57,613 nt of DNA from Alkalibacter mobilis (GCF_015594845.1 NZ_JADNRK010000012.1:1-57613), one strand, 5' to 3'. Counted from the first letter of the stretch, positions 26,102 to 36,058 are shown. Made by a program: numbers and translations. Notes: generated from the letters alone by a model not told the origin.

Positions 26102-26197
26102 GTTTTTGGCAATTTCATGCGATTAAAGATCCATTATATGAGTAATAATTAGGTAAGAAAAAAATTTGATGAACATATCTCTCCGGGAGGGGTCAAA

Positions 26198-28681
26198 GTG
26201 GAAAATCACGACAAGTACACTGCTTTCATCAGTTACAGGCACATATTGCCTGATATGGAGATTGCCAAATCGCTGCACAGGCAGATCGAAAATTACAGGA
26301 TTCCCTCAAGTTTAAAGAAAACTCTGGGGATAAAAAGGATGGGAAAAGTTTTTAGGGATCAGGAAGAATTGCCAACGTCAACTGACTTGGGAGCAGATAT
26401 TCGATCTGCCTTGGAGAACAGTACATGGCTTATTGTCATCTGCTCGCCTGAATTGCTGGAATCAAAATGGTGTTTAAGAGAGATCGACGCATTTATTGAG
26501 ATGGGAAGAAGAGACAGGATTTTGACATTGTTGGTTTCAGGTGAACCGGAGAGAGCGTTTCCCCATCAGCTAAGATTTTTCCAAAGGGACGGACATCAAA
26601 TTGAGATAGAACCCTTGGCAGCAGATGTAAGAGAATCTAATGTCAAATCAATGTTGAAAAAATTGAATACTGAAAAACTTAGGATCCTGGCACCAATGCT
26701 TGGGGTTTCATTTGACGATTTAAAGCAAAGAGCCAGGGAACAAAAATTGAAAAATCTGGCAAAAGCCGGAGTGGTCACGGCTACGATTTTAAGCGCTTTT
26801 ACCTTATACGCCCTTAACCGAAACAGAATAATTGCACAGCAGAAAGACATTGCAATAAACAACCAGATAAAATTGCTGATCGAAAAGTCTGCTTTGGCTT
26901 CAAGGTCGGGAGACAATAAAGGAGGATTAGTTTATGCACTTTCTGCATACGATGCTTCGGCAGATGTGGAAGTTGACTATAACGACAAAATAAAAGAAGT
27001 TCTCGAAACCGCCTTATATGCAAATTCCGAAGATAGGGTTTCTCTGATTAAAAACAGAAATATGCACATAACAGATCTCAAGTTTTCTCCTGACTTTAGC
27101 ACAATTTTAGGTATCGTAAACAAGAATGAGGCAGTTATCATTGATGGAGCAACAGGTGAAATAATACACACAGTTGTCAACAGCAAGGAGCCTTTAGGCG
27201 GTGCAACCTTCTCCAAGGATGGAGAGCTGTTTATTACGGTTTGTAATTGGGAAAATTCCGTATCGATTTGGGAAAGTAAAACCGGATCACTTAAAGCATT
27301 TTACAAATCAGATAATGATATGGCTTGGACTATGGGAGGAGCCGTTTTTTTGAATGACAATAAAAAAGTTCTTGTTAGAGAAGAGAGTAGATTGGTTCTT
27401 TGGGATCATACTACTGACACTAAAGAGATTTACCTAGAGAAGGAGTTGGAGGGCAAGACTACGGTATATTCGGATTTTATTTCGGGCAACGGGGGATTGA
27501 AAGGAATAATAAGCTGCGATTTGGATGGTTCACTTATGATTTTTAATACGGACGACTTTAAAGAATACTATTTTTCCAAAGAAGGAATTTACGCATACGA
27601 ACAGATCGAAATATCACCTAAAGATAAATATGTGGCAGGTGGTGTCTTTGACAAGGTAGTCTGCTGGGATGTGGGGTCAGGAGAAATAGTACTGGAGTTC
27701 ATGTTTGATAGCGGTGGGGGGATCACGGATCTGTCGTTCTCATATGATGAAAAATTGCTGGCTGTGGCTTCAGTGGAAGGGGTTTCAGTTATAGAGATCG
27801 GTACAGGTGCTATCCTGTGGACGACAGGAGAAAATTACGGGAATCAAATTTATAAAGTCGATTTTAGTCCCATGGGAAACTATGTTCTTGCAAATCATGA
27901 AAAATTGGAACTTTACGATGCGAGAGAAGGGACGCTGGTTTCAAATTTTTCAGGGATCCTGGTTTCAGACGCAATTTTTGCAGAAACTGATGACAGGGTA
28001 TTGATATCTACGCTGGATGGTGTTTCTGGGGAGTTCCTGACTCCAGTTGGTGCGACAGTTCAAGAAATTGATGATTTTGATGGAGAATTATTTACCACCT
28101 CAAGGTACACAGATCCACTGCAGGATGATATTAAGTTGACCACCGAACACGTGTTGGGAGACATGTACACCATTGGCAATTCGGATTTATACTCTTCTTC
28201 TGATGGTAATTACTTGGCGTTGTCTCACGCAGATGGATTCATAGAAGTATTTGACTTGAATCAAGGAAGTAATCCAGTTTATGCAATAGCTGAACACCAG
28301 ATGATGGTAAATGACATCTTGTTTTCTGAAAAAGTAATGGCTACTGGATGTGGTGATGGAAGATCCATGATATTCGATTTGGAAACCGGCAAAATCAGGA
28401 GTGTACTTAGCTTGGATCATCCCATTGAAAACATAGAATTCTCTCAGGATGGAACCAAAATGATGATGTATTGTCCTGATATAAAATCGGCATTTATATT
28501 TTCTGTGGATTCCGGAGAATATCTCTTTAAAATGGAATCTGACAATACCATGACAAAATTTGGATTTACACCGGACAACAAGAAAGCAGTGATGCTATTG
28601 GAGGATGGTACTGCCATTGTCGGATCTTTGTATACTGGTGTAAAGGAATTGATTTTAGCGGCAGAAAATTTGATCGACTGA
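26198..28681 (+). CDS. TIR domain / transmembrane / beta-propeller protein
   Basis: 827 residues from GTG 26198, preceded by GGGAGGGG. Residues 6-150 form a TIR domain: strand TAFISYRH, the FRDQEELPTSTDL loop, strand WLIVICS and helix SKWCLREIDAF, where E95 matches the catalytic Glu of NAD-cleaving TIR proteins. Residues about 188-207 are a single membrane helix. Residues about 285-820 contain WD40-like blades (FSPDFS, FSKDGELFITV, FSYDEKLLAV, FSPMGNYVLA, FSQDGTKMM). With one membrane helix, the propeller would lie opposite the TIR domain. The stop codon abuts the next gene. Function unknown; a nucleotide-signal producer is the leading idea. Confidence 0.85.
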   Translation: MENHDKYTAFISYRHILPDMEIAKSLHRQIENYRIPSSLKKTLGIKRMGKVFRDQEELPTSTDLGADIRSALENSTWLIVICSPELLESKWCLREIDAFIEMGRRDRILTLLVSGEPERAFPHQLRFFQRDGHQIEIEPLAADVRESNVKSMLKKLNTEKLRILAPMLGVSFDDLKQRAREQKLKNLAKAGVVTATILSAFTLYALNRNRIIAQQKDIAINNQIKLLIEKSALASRSGDNKGGLVYALSAYDASADVEVDYNDKIKEVLETALYANSEDRVSLIKNRNMHITDLKFSPDFSTILGIVNKNEAVIIDGATGEIIHTVVNSKEPLGGATFSKDGELFITVCNWENSVSIWESKTGSLKAFYKSDNDMAWTMGGAVFLNDNKKVLVREESRLVLWDHTTDTKEIYLEKELEGKTTVYSDFISGNGGLKGIISCDLDGSLMIFNTDDFKEYYFSKEGIYAYEQIEISPKDKYVAGGVFDKVVCWDVGSGEIVLEFMFDSGGGITDLSFSYDEKLLAVASVEGVSVIEIGTGAILWTTGENYGNQIYKVDFSPMGNYVLANHEKLELYDAREGTLVSNFSGILVSDAIFAETDDRVLISTLDGVSGEFLTPVGATVQEIDDFDGELFTTSRYTDPLQDDIKLTTEHVLGDMYTIGNSDLYSSSDGNYLALSHADGFIEVFDLNQGSNPVYAIAEHQMMVNDILFSEKVMATGCGDGRSMIFDLETGKIRSVLSLDHPIENIEFSQDGTKMMMYCPDIKSAFIFSVDSGEYLFKMESDNTMTKFGFTPDNKKAVMLLEDGTAIVGSLYTGVKELILAAENLID

Positions 28682-30337
28682 ATGGGGGAAATTGAATTGA
28701 AAATTCCTATAGTTGTTGGATTTACAGGGCACAGAGACATATACCCAGAGGATATCACAGAGCTGAAGTCGAAGGTAAGAGAAGAACTGCTGAAAATCAG
28801 GGAAAAATCTCCAAATTCAAATTTGGTAGTCTTGAACAGTCTTGCGGAAGGCGCTGATCAGTTGTGTGCCGAAGTTGCGCTTGATATGGGAATACCCGTC
28901 ATTGCAGTTTTGCCAATGGATGTAGATGAATACAGAAAGGATTTCATCGCGGATTCTCTTGGCAAGTTCAACGATTTGCTCGGACAGTCTGCTGAAGTTT
29001 TTGTAACACCTGAAATTGAAACGGGAAAACAAAAAAATAGGGACTATTATTACAGACAGGCAGGCATTTATGTTTCATCGCATAGCCACATTCTTATAGC
29101 TCTATGGGATGGAAGTCCGGCGAAACCCACAGGGTGCGGTACAGCCGAAATAGTAGGATTCACGCTCAATACAAGCTATGGGAATGAGGATACCATATAT
29201 AGAGCCATGAGAAACGGGGCTGTACTGCATATAAAAACTCGTAGAAGCCAGGCTGAAAAGGTTGATGGAAAGCATGAAACTAAACTATTGGAAAAAGTGC
29301 CGGGATTCTTTGAAACAAACTTAAAACGAACGGATACGTATAATAAAGATGCTATTTTGGAAGAATCGAACAAGTGCGACCTGATTTTTGAAGAAGGGAT
29401 TGATTTTTCAGAGAAAAAGGTTGAAGCCACATTGAGTAAATCCTACAGTATATCAGACAAACTTTCCTTAAAATATAGAAACAAATATTTAAGGTCAATG
29501 TTTCAACTTTCCTTACTTGCGGTGATATTGGTTTTATTGTTCCTGTTTTTCGGCCAAACGGATAACGGAATATTTTTACTACTGTACGGGATGGTTCTTG
29601 TGTCAATGATAACTCTATATATGAGCATTAAAAGAAAAGGATTTCAAAGCAAATATCTGGAATATAGGGTGTTTGCGGAAACTATAAGAGTACAATATTA
29701 TTTGGAAATCCTGGGAATCAATAAAAATATTTGTGATTCGTTGACCTGGCCTAATTATGACAAAAATGTCTGGATCAGAGATGGAATTGCCGCGTTGCTG
29801 ATTGGAGTGAGAACAAAGTTTGGAATTTCCCCTGAAATAGTTAAAACCAACTGGATCGATAGACAAATCATATATCATAGAAATGCTCTTGAGAAAGATT
29901 CGGCTAAAGACAAGTTAAACTCGCGAATCACAAAAACCATGTTGATCATGTCAGTCGCTACATTTATACTGACAGCAATTTTGAAATTTTCAAATAGTAG
30001 AATGTTTTTAGAGGTAATCGAAGGGTCTGAAATCGCGAAAATCATTTTGCCCAACAGGGAAAACGGGGTGAAAATCAGAGATGTCATAAATCTGACTATG
30101 GGATTGGTCTCTGCAACAACGGTCTTTATGTCAAACTACTATGGGAAACTTTCCCTTCAAAGAAAAATCTCTGATCACAAGAAGATGATATATTTGTATA
30201 CCATATTTCAAGACTTGTACGAAAATCACGAAATGTCAAAAGACAGGTTGTTTTTTGAACTCGCAAGGGAATCAGTCGTGGAAACAGGCGATTGGCTGAC
30301 TTACTGCAGGGACCAATCACCTTCCATAAATGTTTGA
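28682..30337 (+). CDS. SLOG-domain protein with four membrane segments (SLATT-like)
   Basis: 551 residues. Residues about 9-190 resemble a SLOG nucleotide-binding domain: VVGFTGHRD, the NSLAEGADQLCAEVA loop and LIALWDGSPAKPTGCGTAEI. Residues 275-315 are two membrane helices, followed by EYRVFAETIRVQYYLEILG, which resembles the SLATT family of SLOG-associated membrane effectors. A second pair of helices lies at about 418-434 and 468-485. The ATG at 28682 follows the upstream stop directly; a TTG at 28697, with GGGGG upstream, may be the true start. Together with the TIR gene it looks like a signal-producer/effector pair. The SLATT assignment is by eye. Confidence 0.78.
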   Translation: MGEIELKIPIVVGFTGHRDIYPEDITELKSKVREELLKIREKSPNSNLVVLNSLAEGADQLCAEVALDMGIPVIAVLPMDVDEYRKDFIADSLGKFNDLLGQSAEVFVTPEIETGKQKNRDYYYRQAGIYVSSHSHILIALWDGSPAKPTGCGTAEIVGFTLNTSYGNEDTIYRAMRNGAVLHIKTRRSQAEKVDGKHETKLLEKVPGFFETNLKRTDTYNKDAILEESNKCDLIFEEGIDFSEKKVEATLSKSYSISDKLSLKYRNKYLRSMFQLSLLAVILVLLFLFFGQTDNGIFLLLYGMVLVSMITLYMSIKRKGFQSKYLEYRVFAETIRVQYYLEILGINKNICDSLTWPNYDKNVWIRDGIAALLIGVRTKFGISPEIVKTNWIDRQIIYHRNALEKDSAKDKLNSRITKTMLIMSVATFILTAILKFSNSRMFLEVIEGSEIAKIILPNRENGVKIRDVINLTMGLVSATTVFMSNYYGKLSLQRKISDHKKMIYLYTIFQDLYENHEMSKDRLFFELARESVVETGDWLTYCRDQSPSINV

Positions 30338-30418
30338 TATAGTAAAAAAAATAGTTGTTGGTGTAGTCATTGTGTTATTTGATATAGGATCGTAATCCTA
30401 ATTTAATGGTGAATAAAA

Positions 30419-31171
30419 ATGAAAATATTGTTCAAATTGATCACTTTAGTATTTCTTGTTGTTGGAACAGTTTCGTGCAGTGCTTTTTTTGAAGGAGAGA
30501 TATCTTCTGTTAGTTATAGTTTAAAAGAAGGTTCGAAAAAAATTCTAAATGATAGCGGAGATGTATTGCTTGACTTTAAGGTTTCATATCCGATAATTGA
30601 TAACGATAAAAATAAAAATACTATAGCAACTATAAACGACTATAATGAAGCTAAAGCAGAAAAATACAAAGCCTGGGTGCTTTCCGAGGGAGTCGATTTT
30701 GCCGACAGTGACTTTGAATTCTGTAGAACCAACGATATTCCTTATTTGTTTCACATATATCAGAGCGTTACCAAAATTACTTATAATGCTGATGGGTTTT
30801 TATCGATACTATGGGTATTTGATGAAAGTACGGGTGGGGCGCATCCAACCACTAAGTGGAGTTCAGAAGTTTTCGACCTAAATAGTGGAAAGGTAATGAC
30901 GCTGTCAGATATTATGGGTTTAAAGGAAAAGGAAGCTCTATCCAAAATATTTTCATTGGTGGAAGAGCAAATCGAAAGCATGAAATATAAAGCTGATTTC
31001 TGGTTTTTTGATGACTATGAAGTTAGGATAGCACATGAATTTAATATTAAAGATTTCATTTTAACCGAGAACAGTCTTAGAGTTTATTATCAGCTTTATA
31101 CTCTGGCGCCTTACTCTGCAGGGATACAGTGCTTTGATATTCCTTTGACAGAAACGGCGGTCAAACGATGA
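30419..31171 (+). CDS. DUF4163/DUF3298 lipoprotein (RsiV-like extracellular region)
   Basis: 250 residues. The signal peptide leads to a likely lipobox cysteine (VSC, C20). Residues about 30-110 resemble DUF4163 and residues about 130-245 resemble DUF3298, with the family segment STGGAHPTTKWSSEVFDL and KVMTLSDIMG. This fold occurs in the lysozyme-sensing anti-sigma factor RsiV and in the deacetylase PdaC. Here there is no anti-sigma domain and no sigma-factor gene, so it is probably a stand-alone surface protein. The ribosome binding site is weak. Confidence 0.78.
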   Translation: MKILFKLITLVFLVVGTVSCSAFFEGEISSVSYSLKEGSKKILNDSGDVLLDFKVSYPIIDNDKNKNTIATINDYNEAKAEKYKAWVLSEGVDFADSDFEFCRTNDIPYLFHIYQSVTKITYNADGFLSILWVFDESTGGAHPTTKWSSEVFDLNSGKVMTLSDIMGLKEKEALSKIFSLVEEQIESMKYKADFWFFDDYEVRIAHEFNIKDFILTENSLRVYYQLYTLAPYSAGIQCFDIPLTETAVKR

Positions 31172-31239
31172 TGAATAGCGCAAATGATTGTTGTATATAA
31201 ACATATTTTTTTTGATACCAAGTGAAAGGGGGTCTTGTT

Positions 31240-32127
31240 GTGATAAAAGTTGACAATGTTACATTGCAATATTCAAACGGAAAAGGAATATTTGACGTAG
31301 ATTTTGAAGTAAATGAGGGGCAGGTGATGGGATATTTGGGACCAAATGGATCAGGTAAGACAACAACCATTAGAGCACTTCTCGGTTTCATGAAACCCAA
31401 CAAAGGGGCGTGCACGATAAACGGAATGGACTGTATAAAGGATGCTCCCGAAATTCAAAAAAATCTGGGATATATACCAGGAGAAATAGCTTTTCTAGAC
31501 GGAATGAATGGAGATGAATTTTTAAAATTCATGTGCGATATGAGAGGAACAAAGGATTTGAAACTCCAAAAGCAACTTCTTGAAATGTTCGATCTAAATC
31601 CTAAAGGAAAAATAAAAAAATTTTCCAAGGGAATGAAGCAAAAGCTTGGTATAGTAACTGCATTTATGCACGATCCTGAGATATTGATTCTCGACGAGCC
31701 CACAAGTGGACTGGATCCATTGATGCAAAACAGATTTATTGAACTTATCATGGAAGAAAAAACCAGGGGAAAGACAATTTTGATGTCGAGTCACATAATA
31801 GAAGAGGTTGAAAAAACATGTGATACAGTTGCCATCATTAGAAATGGAAGAATAGTTAAACAATCTGATGTTGGATTTTTAAAATCCACCCAGAGAAAAG
31901 GCTTTATAATAAGTACGGACAATCTAGAGTCTGCAGTGCAAATCCTTAATGGAGCCGGCTTTGAAAATTTATCCGTAGTGGGAAAAAATATCGAAATATT
32001 CGTTGCAGTTGATCAGATAGATCGCCTGGTAAAGACGATTTCAAACTTTACAATAAGCGACATAACTTTTAAATCTCAATCCATGGAAGAAATCTTTATA
32101 CAATTTTACAATGGGGAGGAAGAGTAG
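31240..32127 (+). CDS. ABC transporter ATP-binding protein
   Basis: 295 residues from the GTG at 31240, seven bases after AAAGGGGG; a GTG at 31222 is in frame but would precede that site. Walker A GPNGSGKTT, signature FSKGMKQKLG, Walker B ILILDEPTSGLD and H-loop MSSHI are all present. The C-terminal ~80 residues form the extension common in ABC-2 type exporters. It is coupled to the permease gene that starts one base after its stop. Confidence 0.93.
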   Translation: MIKVDNVTLQYSNGKGIFDVDFEVNEGQVMGYLGPNGSGKTTTIRALLGFMKPNKGACTINGMDCIKDAPEIQKNLGYIPGEIAFLDGMNGDEFLKFMCDMRGTKDLKLQKQLLEMFDLNPKGKIKKFSKGMKQKLGIVTAFMHDPEILILDEPTSGLDPLMQNRFIELIMEEKTRGKTILMSSHIIEEVEKTCDTVAIIRNGRIVKQSDVGFLKSTQRKGFIISTDNLESAVQILNGAGFENLSVVGKNIEIFVAVDQIDRLVKTISNFTISDITFKSQSMEEIFIQFYNGEEE

Positions 32128-32128
32128 G

Positions 32129-32926
32129 ATGAGCTTGACTTTACTGAAAACAAATTTCAAGAAAAATTGGATTTTATTCATAATTTTTGTTGGGGTCGTG
32201 TTGATGTACTTTTCTGTCATGTTGGTCATGTACGATCCGGAGGACATAGCTGCACTGGCCGGCATGTTGGAGCTATTTCCCGAGGACATAATGGAAGCAA
32301 TGGGTTTTGCAAGCATAATCACCGATCTGACAAGTTATCTGGCAAGTTGGCTGTATGGAATGTTGATGCTTGGCTTGCCCATGGTTTATTGCATAATTCT
32401 TGGCAATAGGCTGGTGGCAAAAATGGTGGATAACAGCTCTTTTGCGTACTTGTTGTCCACGCCGAACTCAAGGATCAAAATTATTTTTACACAAGGGTTC
32501 TATGCCCTGGCTTCAGTAGGAGCATTATTCATGACATTCTTTAGCATGGGAGTATTTATGAGTTCCATTTTGCACCCCGGGCTTTTGGATGTGAAGGCCT
32601 TCTTTAAACTGAATGTAACCACCATGCTGGTAAATATGGTTGTCATAATGATAGCATTTTTCTTCTCGTGCTTATTCAATGACAGCAAGAGGTCTGCAGG
32701 CTTCGGAGCAGGGGTCCCGATAATCTTTTTATTGATGAATATGATAGGCGGGGCTTCACAAGATTTGAAGACTATAAAAGAACTCTCCATATACGGTCTA
32801 TACGATCCTGTAAAACTTGTTGGCGGAGGAGAGATATTAAGAGTAAATCTGATATACACAGGAATTATCATTGGATTGTTCTCGGCCGCTTTGTATATAT
32901 TCAACAAAAAAGGGTTGCCCCTGTAA
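32129..32926 (+). CDS. ABC-2 type transporter permease
   Basis: 265 residues with six predicted membrane helices. The ATG at 32129 follows GGGGAGGA. A first helix at about residues 12-32, a large loop containing EDIAALAGMLELFPED, then five more helices give the ABC-2 permease pattern seen in CcmB/Nod/LnrM-like exporters. It works with the ATPase at 31240. The substrate cannot be told from sequence; no resistance or peptide gene is adjacent. Confidence 0.87.
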   Translation: MSLTLLKTNFKKNWILFIIFVGVVLMYFSVMLVMYDPEDIAALAGMLELFPEDIMEAMGFASIITDLTSYLASWLYGMLMLGLPMVYCIILGNRLVAKMVDNSSFAYLLSTPNSRIKIIFTQGFYALASVGALFMTFFSMGVFMSSILHPGLLDVKAFFKLNVTTMLVNMVVIMIAFFFSCLFNDSKRSAGFGAGVPIIFLLMNMIGGASQDLKTIKELSIYGLYDPVKLVGGGEILRVNLIYTGIIIGLFSAALYIFNKKGLPL

Positions 32927-32960
32927 GTAATGAAAATTAATTGAATTAAGGGGCACTCAT

Positions 32961-33386
32961 CTAAATTTCCTTGCCACATTCCTTACAGAATTTCGAGTCT
33001 TCATCATTTAAAGCAGAACAATTCTGACACTTGATTTTGATGATTGGTTCGCTTTTGACGGATGTTTCCTCAAGAGCATCATTTAGCATACCACCTGCCA
33101 TTTTACTCCAGGGACTTAAATCTTCTCTGGCTTTGTCAGGATCAAGTATTAGTCCTGAACCGGCCGCACCTCTGGCTGCGATCCTTCTTATGGCAGATCC
33201 GCCGCCCACCATGAGAACTCCTATAACAGGTTTTGCCATCATTAAACCCGGGCCGGAATCAAACATGCTCTCCGGATTCATGAAAGAGAAAAAGGTGGAT
33301 ATAAATAATATGAATCCAATAGTACTGACTCCAATCCCTACATAATATAAGGTTTTTCGTTCATCGGATATTTCTTTTTTTGACAT
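32961..33386 (-). CDS. Membrane protein with C-terminal zinc ribbon
   Basis: 141 residues. Two membrane helices (about 14-35 and 48-62) are followed by a cytoplasmic linker and a C-terminal zinc ribbon (CQNCSALNDEDSKFCKECG). GGGAGGCG precedes the ATG. Proteins of this kind are common in Clostridia and have no assigned function. It converges on the ABC permease gene and diverges from the next gene. Confidence 0.78.
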   Translation of the reverse strand: MSKKEISDERKTLYYVGIGVSTIGFILFISTFFSFMNPESMFDSGPGLMMAKPVIGVLMVGGGSAIRRIAARGAAGSGLILDPDKAREDLSPWSKMAGGMLNDALEETSVKSEPIIKIKCQNCSALNDEDSKFCKECGKEI

Positions 33387-33564
33387 TTTGACGCCTCCCT
33401 GAATAACATTTAAATATGTGAAATCGAACTAATTAGTCGATTGTATTTTCTCATATATAAACAAGTTTTTCAAGAAAAATTGAAAAGTGTAAAAATTTTG
33501 AGATGTCAGGTATAATATGAGATAATGTTGTTGGAATAATTTATACTGATGGGAGTGTTGTGGT

Positions 33565-34473
33565 TTGAAGATCAATAAAGCGCTTATTGCGGGAATATTG
33601 GGTGTAGTGCTGGTATTTAATACATTTTTGATAGCTAATTTGACTGACAAGGTAAGTGATTTGGAAAACAGACTGGACTACATGAATTCAGATATAAGCA
33701 GTGGAATAAGCAGGGCGGAGTCGGCTGTCTTTAATTTACAATCTGAATTGATCAGTAGGATTGAAAAAGGAGAGAGTCTGCTCTCATACTCCGATTCCAA
33801 GGTTGGATACTTGGATGGCAACATTAACATATCCATAAAAGCCGTTCCCAAGGAAATTGCAAGCGATGAAAAAGTTTTTATTGCAATCGGAGAGAATAAA
33901 AAATCGGCAACGACTCAAAACGGATCTGAATATACTGCTGATTTCATTGTTGAAATGCCCACGAAAGTAGTGCCTACGATAATTTTTGAATCGTCTGGAT
34001 CCACCAGACAGGAAACCTTGCCGGAGATTGACGTAAATAGAACTCTGATACTTAATTACGAGTGCATTTGGGGGGATCCATACTGGGAAAATGAGGGTGA
34101 AGTTCAAGTCGATCAAGAAAATATGTTTACGATAATATTTTACAAGGAAAATAGACAATTCGCAGAAATAATCGATGAAATCGAAACCGTAAAATTGATC
34201 GTGATCGATCCTGTCAGTGACAGAGAGATCGGGAGCAAATTCATGGAAAAGACAGATTCCACATCTGAATATTTTCTAAAAGAATTGTCACCCTCCGCTT
34301 ACAATCTTGATATGGAAGAATTCTACAAAAATCAAGGAACCTTTGAAATTTGGGTCGAGGTGACTACCGATAGCGGGTTAAGGTATAAAGACGGTGTAGC
34401 TTCGTTTCAAAGAGATACGTCTACGAGCTTTTCGGAAGGCGGACAAGGATATCTGAACCCTGTTTGGGATTGA
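33565..34473 (+). CDS. Anchored extracytoplasmic protein of unknown function
   Basis: 302 residues from TTG 33565, with GGGAG upstream. Residues 5-27 form a signal anchor. Residues 28-75 are a heptad-like coiled coil (LTDKVSDLENRLDYM). The remainder is beta-rich and acidic, with no recognised domain; the WGDPYWENEGEV segment stands out. No cysteine pair or catalytic motif is seen. It is probably a membrane-attached surface protein. Confidence 0.7.
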   Translation: MKINKALIAGILGVVLVFNTFLIANLTDKVSDLENRLDYMNSDISSGISRAESAVFNLQSELISRIEKGESLLSYSDSKVGYLDGNINISIKAVPKEIASDEKVFIAIGENKKSATTQNGSEYTADFIVEMPTKVVPTIIFESSGSTRQETLPEIDVNRTLILNYECIWGDPYWENEGEVQVDQENMFTIIFYKENRQFAEIIDEIETVKLIVIDPVSDREIGSKFMEKTDSTSEYFLKELSPSAYNLDMEEFYKNQGTFEIWVEVTTDSGLRYKDGVASFQRDTSTSFSEGGQGYLNPVWD

Positions 34474-34537
34474 GACCGAAAATTATAAGATCGTCAGTGT
34501 TGAACTTATTTATTGAAGTTGAAAGGTAGTGCGAGTT

Positions 34538-34981
34538 ATGGAGGAAAAACTTATAGCTCCATGCGGAATGAATTGCAGTCTTTGCGTTAATTACCAATCC
34601 AAGAAGCTTGACTTGAAAAAGAGAGGTTACGGACGTTCGTACTGTGAGGGGTGTATTCCAAGAGGCAAAAATTGTACTCATATGGACAAACACTGCGAAC
34701 TTTTGGGAAAAGGTCTGGTGAGATTTTGTATAGAATGCAAGGATTATCCATGTAAAAAATTAAAAGCTTTGGATAAAAGATACAGGACCAAATATCATAT
34801 GAGCATGATCGAAAATCTTGATTTCATCCGCAAATCGGGGATTGAGATTTTTTTGAAAGATCAGAGTGAGAAGTGGAGCTGTCCTCGATGCAAAGAGCCC
34901 ATTTGTTGTCATAACGGATTATGTTTGGCATGTGACTTGGACATTTTAATGAAAAACAGGCAATACAGATGGGGTGAATAA
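34538..34981 (+). CDS. DUF3795 cysteine-rich protein
   Basis: 147 residues from the ATG at 34538, with AAAGG 11 bases upstream. The start LIAPCGMNCSLCVNY and the CIECKDYPCKKL motif identify the DUF3795 family. A further CPRCKEPICCHNGLCLAC cluster near the C-terminus brings the protein to about 14 cysteines, consistent with bound Zn or Fe-S. Function unknown. A terminator follows. Confidence 0.85.
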   Translation: MEEKLIAPCGMNCSLCVNYQSKKLDLKKRGYGRSYCEGCIPRGKNCTHMDKHCELLGKGLVRFCIECKDYPCKKLKALDKRYRTKYHMSMIENLDFIRKSGIEIFLKDQSEKWSCPRCKEPICCHNGLCLACDLDILMKNRQYRWGE

Positions 34982-34989
34982 AAAAATCA

Positions 34990-35014
34990 AGCCTGCTTCG
35001 GCAGAAAGCAGGCT
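34990..35014. terminator. Bidirectional hairpin between the DUF3795 gene and the lipoprotein gene
   Basis: AGCCTGCTT (34990-34998) pairs with AAGCAGGCT (35006-35014) between convergent genes. The T-run is poor on the plus strand and good on the minus strand (AAAAAA at 34981). Confidence 0.65.
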
Positions 35015-35038
35015 GTTATTGAAGGGAAAATGTCTAAA

Positions 35039-35827
35039 TCACTCGTCTGAATCTTCTATCATGTCTGGAAAATTTTCAAACATATCTTCTATGTCGGTTA
35101 TTTGGTATTCTGCCGGAACTTCAAACATATCGTCGGAAACATTGCCAACACTGAAATTTGTGACTTCCATAGTGTATATCTCATCTGTTTCTTCCGATAT
35201 AGTCTCTATCTTCATTGGAAAACCGTAATCCTTGTGAAGCCACATTTTCATTTCATAACCGGAACTCTCATCGCTGGTCTGAACGAGATAACATGAAATT
35301 CCGTTTAGTTCCTCCGTTCCAACGTAATTTAAACTCTCGTCATCTACGTCATCGATATAATCGCCCAACTCCACTGATTCCGAATCATCTTCCAAAGGGA
35401 TTTTCATGGCGATTTTGGTTTCAGGGTCTAAAGTGTAATAATGCTCTTTATTCATTATAATTATATAGGTTTTGCCTTCTACTTCGCTTTCAGTTCGGAT
35501 CTTTTCGTCTTTTATCCAAAATCGAGTAGCAAATTCTTCCAAATCGAAAGCAGTGGTCTTCATTTCATAAGAGAATTCATTCAATTCTCTTCCTGCATTG
35601 AACAGGGAGATCAACCCATCTTTATCGATCTCGTCTGCATCATCAACCCCATGGTCATTTTCATCGTCGGAAGATTGGTCGGGGGATTCTGTTTGGCCTC
35701 CATTTGTATCGTCAGGGGTTGCATCGGTTTCATTGTTGGAACCACATCCGCTAAAAAGGATCGCAATCGATATAATGAGCACAAATAATATCAAAACGGT
35801 TTTTCCAGTTTCTTTTGGCAATTTCAT
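35039..35827 (-). CDS. Lipoprotein, LolA/LppX-like or DUF4412-like
   Basis: 262 residues from the ATG at 35827, with TGGAGATG upstream. Signal peptide with lipobox FSGC, then a very acidic linker (Asn/Thr/Asp/Glu), then about 200 residues of beta structure with the pattern EFSYEMKTTAF...YIIIMNKEHYYTLDPETKIAMKIPL (partial). This resembles proteins that report the oxidation or lipid load of membranes (LolA fold), but the resemblance is weak. Function unknown. Confidence 0.72.
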   Translation of the reverse strand: MKLPKETGKTVLILFVLIISIAILFSGCGSNNETDATPDDTNGGQTESPDQSSDDENDHGVDDADEIDKDGLISLFNAGRELNEFSYEMKTTAFDLEEFATRFWIKDEKIRTESEVEGKTYIIIMNKEHYYTLDPETKIAMKIPLEDDSESVELGDYIDDVDDESLNYVGTEELNGISCYLVQTSDESSGYEMKMWLHKDYGFPMKIETISEETDEIYTMEVTNFSVGNVSDDMFEVPAEYQITDIEDMFENFPDMIEDSDE

Positions 35828-36058
35828 AAAGTCATCTCCAATCAAATTATTTTAAAGTTTTGGTTTGGCGTCGATCAAACGCAACAAAGGCTTCGTAATT
35901 AATCTACCCAAAATCCTCTGTGTCAATCCTGTACCTTTGTTCATGTGGTTTGGTATTTCAATAAATTGATTCTCTGTGCCATGTTTGCTGCTGAAAAAAA
36001 AGATTATAGTGTATAATAAATTTATGCAAAGAATAATTTCAGCAGATTGAGGTGTCGT

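Noticed and set aside
30419-31171. DUF3298 lipoprotein as an anti-sigma factor
   Set aside because: No N-terminal anti-sigma domain and no sigma gene in the neighbourhood.
30419-32926. Extending the TIR/SLOG system to include the DUF3298 lipoprotein and ABC transporter
   Set aside because: Gaps of about 80 and 70 bases, own start signals and common stand-alone occurrence of these families make a shared function unsupported.
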